Origin: an uncultured Alphaproteobacteria bacterium
GTDB taxonomy: Bacteria > Pseudomonadota > Alphaproteobacteria > SP197
Reading direction: 5' to 3'
NCBI GenBank assembly: GCA_943787175.1
Contig: CALSLK010000004.1
Coordinates: 62,001 to 126,000, forward strand
Length of the DNA stretch: 64,000 nt
The position numbers and the translations under genes are program-made. This document shows, piece after piece, positions 63,805 to 64,000 of this stretch. The notes below the pieces were generated by a model. It saw nothing but the letters and a program-made list of their open reading frames with translations, was not told where the DNA came from and made no database searches. Within the stretch, counting starts at the first letter, position 1; every line of letters begins with the position of its first letter.

Positions 63805-64000
63805 ATGTCCGGAGATCAGACCGAAGGCCTGGCGGCCCAGACAGACAAGTTTGAAGTAGCCGCCTACGAACGCATTCCCAGCAACCTGCCCGATCGTGTC
63901 CAGGCCGGAGAAATCTTGCGCAATGAGATGGTGGTCATGCGCGATGGCACGAGGCTGGCCACCGATGTCTATCTGCCGGAAGGCGACGGGCCTTTTCCCA
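63805..64000 (+). CDS. CocE/NonD-family hydrolase, N-terminal part only
   Basis: The first 65 residues of a gene cut by the window edge. After a hydrophilic lead, NEMVVMRDGTRLATDVYLPE begins the family's X-Pro dipeptidyl-peptidase-like alpha/beta-hydrolase domain (the founder CocE cleaves cocaine; relatives cleave ester or amide bonds). AAGGAG lies 8 bases before the ATG. The catalytic Ser-His-Asp residues are beyond the window. It is 89 bp after the C69-type gene on the same strand. Confidence 0.75.
   Translation, partial: MSGDQTEGLAAQTDKFEVAAYERIPSNLPDRVQAGEILRNEMVVMRDGTRLATDVYLPEGDGPFP

Noticed and set aside
1..64000. CRISPR array, prophage, tRNA or rRNA genes
   Set aside because: I looked for regular spaced repeats, phage structural genes, cloverleaf patterns and rRNA cores and recognised none; without a covariance-model search a tRNA could still be missed.

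Overview
The window is GC-rich, densely coded chromosomal DNA from an alphaproteobacterium, probably a free-living Rhodospirillales-like heterotroph. The evidence is gene order: ffh / rpsP-rimM-trmD-rplS-leuC-leuD-leuB-asd, dapF-mtaB-ftsY, an adjacent pair of ethylmalonyl-CoA-pathway genes, and many amino-acid, amine and betaine catabolic genes. No tRNA, rRNA, CRISPR array or prophage was recognised.

Layout. 0-10.3 kb is mostly housekeeping: a mesaconyl-CoA hydratase cut by the left edge and a malyl-CoA lyase/thioesterase-like gene, pyridoxal kinase, a VOC protein, then on the minus strand S16-RimM-TrmD-L19, leucine biosynthesis with an RDD membrane protein inserted between leuC and leuD, and asd. 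10.5-13.5 kb is an accessory block between rpsP and ffh: a guanidinobutyrase-like ureohydrolase, a bicupin and four small membrane-protein genes. 13.7-19.4 kb holds ffh, a lipoprotein/ATC-hydrolase-like pair, dapF, mtaB and ftsY. 19.4-20.7 kb is a three-gene nitrile hydratase/thiocyanate hydrolase-type set. Then come a ClpP-like protease, a Nudix hydrolase, an exported sugar-dehydrogenase-like protein, two overlapping inositol-phosphatase-family genes and a YejABEF-type peptide ABC transporter (25.0-30.7 kb). 30.7-33.1 kb is one gene split by a complete IS3-family element.

33-62 kb is a catabolic, transport-rich region: a GhrA-like reductase, an orphan TAXI binding protein, a TauD/TfdA-like dioxygenase divergent from a second ureohydrolase and a lipoprotein adenosine deaminase, a class II aldolase divergent from a LysR regulator that leads an acyl-CoA synthetase/MaoC operon, a third ureohydrolase with a methyltransferase divergent from a HutD-PhyH-HutD trio, a gamma-glutamyltransferase with a degenerate metallo-beta-lactamase-fold partner and a cupin, an APC permease, a di-heme peroxidase, a rhamnonate-dehydratase-like enolase with an MFS transporter, and a dimethylglycine/sarcosine dehydrogenase-like flavoprotein. 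The right edge has a badly frameshifted C69-type peptidase and the start of a CocE-like hydrolase.

The region looks built to bring in and take apart nitrogen-rich small molecules (guanidino compounds, peptides, gamma-glutamyl and N-methyl compounds, perhaps nitriles or thiocyanate), feeding central metabolism and the ethylmalonyl-CoA route.

A caution for all users: from about 13.8 to 28.0 kb, once at 57.0 kb, and again at 62.4-63.7 kb, many genes, including essential ones (ffh, dapF), carry single-base frameshifts while the protein similarity on both sides is intact. I count more than 30. The 28.0-56.9 kb stretch and the first 13 kb look clean. Consensus error is the most likely cause, so coordinates of those genes are given for the intended gene, not for the longest open frame.
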